A stretch of 64,000 bases of DNA from contig NZ_JBILJW010000016.1 of assembly GCF_044377035.1 (NCBI RefSeq), forward strand, positions 1-64,000. Reading direction: 5' to 3'. A model generated the notes under the pieces. The model had not been told where the DNA came from, searched no databases, and saw only the letters and a program-made list of their open reading frames with translations. Shown here piece by piece: positions 61,494-64,000 of this stretch; positions within the stretch are counted from its first letter, which is position 1; each line of letters begins with the position of its first letter. Position numbers and translations under genes: made by a program. This DNA comes from Silanimonas sp044377035 (GTDB taxonomy: Bacteria > Pseudomonadota > Gammaproteobacteria > Xanthomonadales > Xanthomonadaceae).

Positions 61494-62981
61494 ATGCCCA
61501 CCCACGACCTCAAGGACCTGGCCGCGCTGGTGCGCGCCGGCACGCCGCTCATCCTCATCGAGACGCCGGAAGAGCCGCGCGTCGTCGAGCTGTTCCGCGG
61601 GCTTCTGGCCGAGCTGTTCCGGCCGCTGTACCGCTGGACGATCACGACGGGCTTGGTGCGGCTGGACATGGATTTGGAACAGGAAGAGCGCGGCGGCTCC
61701 GACGCCAGCAGCGCCCTGCGGGCGATGGCCGGTCACACGCAGCGTGGCCTGTACCTGCTGCTCGATTTCCACCCCTACCTCGGCTACGCCAGCCACCAGC
61801 GCCAGCTGCGCGAACTGATGCAGGCCGAGAACGGCGTGCAGCACACGATCGTGATGGTGGGCGGCAAGATCGAGCTGCCGCCCGAATTGGAATCGCGCGC
61901 GGTTCGCTTCAGCCTTCGCCTTCCGGACGAGAAGGCGCTGCGGAAGATGGTGCGCGACGAGCTGCTGGCCTACGCCCGCGAGCACGGCGGCAAGCGCGTG
62001 GTGGTCGACCCTGACGCCGAGGTGGCGCTGGTGCGCAACATCAAGGGCCTGTCGATGGTCGACGCGCAGCGCATCGTTCGCCAGCTCATCTTCGACGACG
62101 GCGTGCTCGACGCCAGCGACCTGCCGCGGCTCGGCAAGCTCAAGTTCGAACTGCTGAACAAGGGCGGCACCCTGCAGTACGAGCCCGACACCACGAAGTT
62201 CAGCGACGTGGCGGGACTGCGCAAGCTCAAGCGCTGGGTCGAACAGCGCGGCGCGGGCCTGCGTGGCGAACCGCTGCCGCCGGGCCTCGATTCACCGCGC
62301 GGCATCCTGCTGCTCGGCGTGCAGGGCTGCGGCAAGAGCCTCGCCGCGAAAGCGGTGGCCGGCGGCTTCGGCGTGCCCCTGCTGCGCCTTGATTTCGGCG
62401 CGCTCTACAACAAGTACCACGGCGAGACCGAGCGCAACCTGCGCGAGTCCCTTGCTTCCGCGGAGCAGCTCTCGCCCTGCGTGGTGTGGATCGACGAGAT
62501 CGAGAAGGGCCTCGCGGCGTCCACCAGCGACGATGGGGTTTCCAAGCGCGTGCTCGGCAGCTTTCTCACGTGGATGGCGGAGCACAAGAGCGGCGTGTTC
62601 CTCGTCGCCACCGCCAATGCCATCGACCAGCTGCCGCCCGAGCTGCTGCGCAAGGGCCGCTTTGACGAGATCTTCTTCGTCGATCTTCCGAAGCCCGACG
62701 TGCGCGAGGCCGTTCTCGGCTTGCATTTGAAGCGCCGGAAAGTGGATGTTGATGGCTGGGCCTTCGCGCCTTTGGTTGAAGCCAGCGAGGGCTTCTCGGG
62801 CGCGGAAATTGAACAGGCCGTGGTCAGCGCGCTTTACGCCGCGCATGGTGCGGGTGAGCCTATGGACGCCAAGCACGTGCTGCAGGAAATGCAGAACACG
62901 AAACCCTTGAGCGTTCTGATGGCCGAACAGGTGAATGCGCTGCGCGAGTGGGCGAGCACGAGGACCGTGGCGGCGGATTGA
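61494..62981 (+). CDS. Ycf46-like AAA+ ATPase
   Basis: A 495-residue AAA+ protein with an N-terminal degenerate AAA-like half (about 1-215; LILIETPEEPRVVELFR, LYLLLDFHPYL) and a C-terminal active AAA domain. The latter has GVQGCGKS with Lys281 (Walker A), VVWIDEIEKG with Asp334/Glu335 (Walker B), the pore-like FGALYNKYHGETERNLR, VFLVATANAIDQLPPELLRKGRFDE (sensor 1 and Arg fingers) and GFSGAEIEQAV (sensor 2). This order matches the Ycf46/YjoB group, whose bacterial role is poorly defined; in cyanobacteria Ycf46 relates to inorganic-carbon stress. An upstream GTG (61479) is an alternative start. Confidence 0.88.
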   Translation: MPTHDLKDLAALVRAGTPLILIETPEEPRVVELFRGLLAELFRPLYRWTITTGLVRLDMDLEQEERGGSDASSALRAMAGHTQRGLYLLLDFHPYLGYASHQRQLRELMQAENGVQHTIVMVGGKIELPPELESRAVRFSLRLPDEKALRKMVRDELLAYAREHGGKRVVVDPDAEVALVRNIKGLSMVDAQRIVRQLIFDDGVLDASDLPRLGKLKFELLNKGGTLQYEPDTTKFSDVAGLRKLKRWVEQRGAGLRGEPLPPGLDSPRGILLLGVQGCGKSLAAKAVAGGFGVPLLRLDFGALYNKYHGETERNLRESLASAEQLSPCVVWIDEIEKGLAASTSDDGVSKRVLGSFLTWMAEHKSGVFLVATANAIDQLPPELLRKGRFDEIFFVDLPKPDVREAVLGLHLKRRKVDVDGWAFAPLVEASEGFSGAEIEQAVVSALYAAHGAGEPMDAKHVLQEMQNTKPLSVLMAEQVNALREWASTRTVAAD

Positions 62982-63176
62982 GGTCACGCTGTGGTGAAGG
63001 CAATGTCGGCTTTCGACCCAGAGCGGTCCTTCGTCCGGAGGCTGGATTCCGAATCGCCGTACTACTCAAAATCGGGGGGCGTCGTCTCCAGTAGAGTTCG
63101 TTGCGTGGGCAAGACTTTGGGCTACGAAAGGCTTGCAGAACCTTGGACGGTGCAGTTCACGTTAATGGAGTCTGTG

Positions 63177-64000
63177 ATGGCACGAGTAGGACTGGCGTTG
63201 GTGGGGTGGGCAGCCCTTGTTGTCGCGGCTGTCTGGAGTGGCGCCGCTGCTTCGGCAATCAAACACATTTCCGGACCCGCCGACAGCGTCTCGTTCGGGG
63301 GGCGGGTTGCTGTTCTCCCCAATGGGAACATCGTCGTCACCGATCCGAAGCACCCGGACGGCGGCGCGGCCTATCTCTATGATCCTGACTTCAGATTGTT
63401 GAGTAGGGTGACTGGGGTTGTGTCTGAGCCCTGGGTCCCTGAGATCGACCACGTCGAGATATTCGTACTGAAGAACGGCAATTACCTGCTCGCCAACCCC
63501 CGCTGGGGTTTGGGGAGAGGAATGGTCGCCTGGGGAAGTGCCAGCAACGGCATTTCAGGAAGAATCTCCGAGACGACTGCGCTGGTCGGAGCGCATGCAG
63601 GAGACGAAATTGGCTATTCCTCCTTAACTTCAAGTTCTATCTTGCCGCTCGCTAACGGGAACTATGTCGTCGGTAGTCCCCGGTGGGCGAATCACGAACT
63701 CGGTGAGCCCAGGCGAGACGCTGGCGCGGTCACTTGGGGGGACGGGACCCGAGGCGTGGTCGGCATCGTTTCCAGCGCCAACTCGATGGTCGGCCGGCAG
63801 CCGTCAGACGGCGCCGGCATGACCCTGCACGCGTTGGCCAATGGCAACTATGTGTCCCTGCGACCCATATGGAAGGACGATCAGGGAATCGGGGTTGGAT
63901 CAGCCACGTGGGGGAATGGAAGAACCGGTTCTGCCGGCGTGGTCACTGCTGCGAATTCATTGGTCGGACGCTTGGAAAGCGACTTTACATTTCCGACTTT
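63177..64000 (+). CDS. Exported repeat protein with GNYVV-type repeats, 3' end outside window
   Basis: An open frame runs from the ATG at 63177 through the last base with no stop, giving at least 274 residues. It has a signal-peptide-like N-terminus (ALVGWAALVVAAVWSGAAASA) and then repeats of about 55 residues, each with an N-G-N-Y-V-V core, an aromatic-rich turn and W-G-N/D-G, then S-A-N-S-x-V-G. Units can be seen at LPNGNIVVTDP, LKNGNYLLANPRW, LANGNYVVGSPRW and LANGNYVSLRPIW. Repeats of this kind occur in very large bacterial surface proteins and have a beta-propeller character. The DNA is less GC-rich and its codon use differs from the rest of the window. GGAG at 63168-63171 sets the start; an ATG at 63165 is in frame but lacks a ribosome site. 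Confidence 0.8.
   Translation, partial: MARVGLALVGWAALVVAAVWSGAAASAIKHISGPADSVSFGGRVAVLPNGNIVVTDPKHPDGGAAYLYDPDFRLLSRVTGVVSEPWVPEIDHVEIFVLKNGNYLLANPRWGLGRGMVAWGSASNGISGRISETTALVGAHAGDEIGYSSLTSSSILPLANGNYVVGSPRWANHELGEPRRDAGAVTWGDGTRGVVGIVSSANSMVGRQPSDGAGMTLHALANGNYVSLRPIWKDDQGIGVGSATWGNGRTGSAGVVTAANSLVGRLESDFTFPT

Noticed and set aside
63101..63452. Short frames on both strands at the start of the less GC-rich segment
   Set aside because: They compete with the long repeat-protein frame that starts at 63177 with a ribosome site and signal peptide; they show no features.

Overview
This is high-GC chromosomal DNA from a gammaproteobacterium, most likely of the Xanthomonadales/Lysobacterales type. 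That placement is inferred from gene content (UbiJ-UbiB pair, MarR-GNAT fusion protein, TPR-sulfotransferase fusion, large TonB-dependent receptor, NtrB-NtrC with glnA) and from frequent GTG/TTG starts. No rRNA, tRNA, CRISPR array, insertion sequence or prophage was seen. Most very long frames opposite real genes are high-GC shadows.

Layout. 1-8.3 kb: end of a coniferyl-type aldehyde dehydrogenase, oligopeptidase A, a lipoprotein, a MarR-GNAT fusion with a perfect palindrome in front of it, threonine aldolase and cytochrome b561. 6.5-14.1 kb: a putative cyanophycin (or other beta-aspartyl peptide) utilisation locus. It has an exported cyanophycinase-family serine peptidase, a divergent TonB receptor, a YfcC-type carrier and an isoaspartyl dipeptidase translationally coupled to the carrier. 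14.2-19 kb: a repeat-bearing lipoprotein, then a hybrid histidine kinase with a partner response regulator. 19.2-26.1 kb: two chemoreceptors and two tandem exported OB-fold-like paralogues. 26.2-33.5 kb: an LCAT-like lipoprotein hydrolase, ubiJ-ubiB-truC and two tandem periplasmic binding proteins. 33.5-36.8 kb: thiolase, methyltransferase and an unknown protein.

36.9-42.9 kb is a tightly overlapped three-gene signalling operon: substrate-binding lipoprotein, Cache/PAS/GAF histidine kinase, and a REC-DUF3369-GGDEF-EAL regulator whose GGDEF site is degenerate. 42.9-51.7 kb is a nitrogen block. It holds ntrB-ntrC with two small genes overlapping in series, and glnA with a textbook sigma-54 promoter, with cell-envelope genes in between. 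51.8-61.4 kb: UppP, TPR-sulfotransferase, YheT hydrolase, PlsC, a hotdog thioesterase, a YkvA-like protein, a phospholipase D lipoprotein, YceI, SixA and a ParA-like ATPase. 61.5-63 kb is a Ycf46-like AAA+ ATPase. From 63.18 kb to the end runs an exported repeat protein in visibly less GC-rich DNA, cut by the window edge.

The main candidate systems are the beta-aspartyl peptide/cyanophycin locus, with a structured TonB-receptor leader and an unusual metal-ligand substitution in its dipeptidase, and the binding-protein/kinase/EAL operon.
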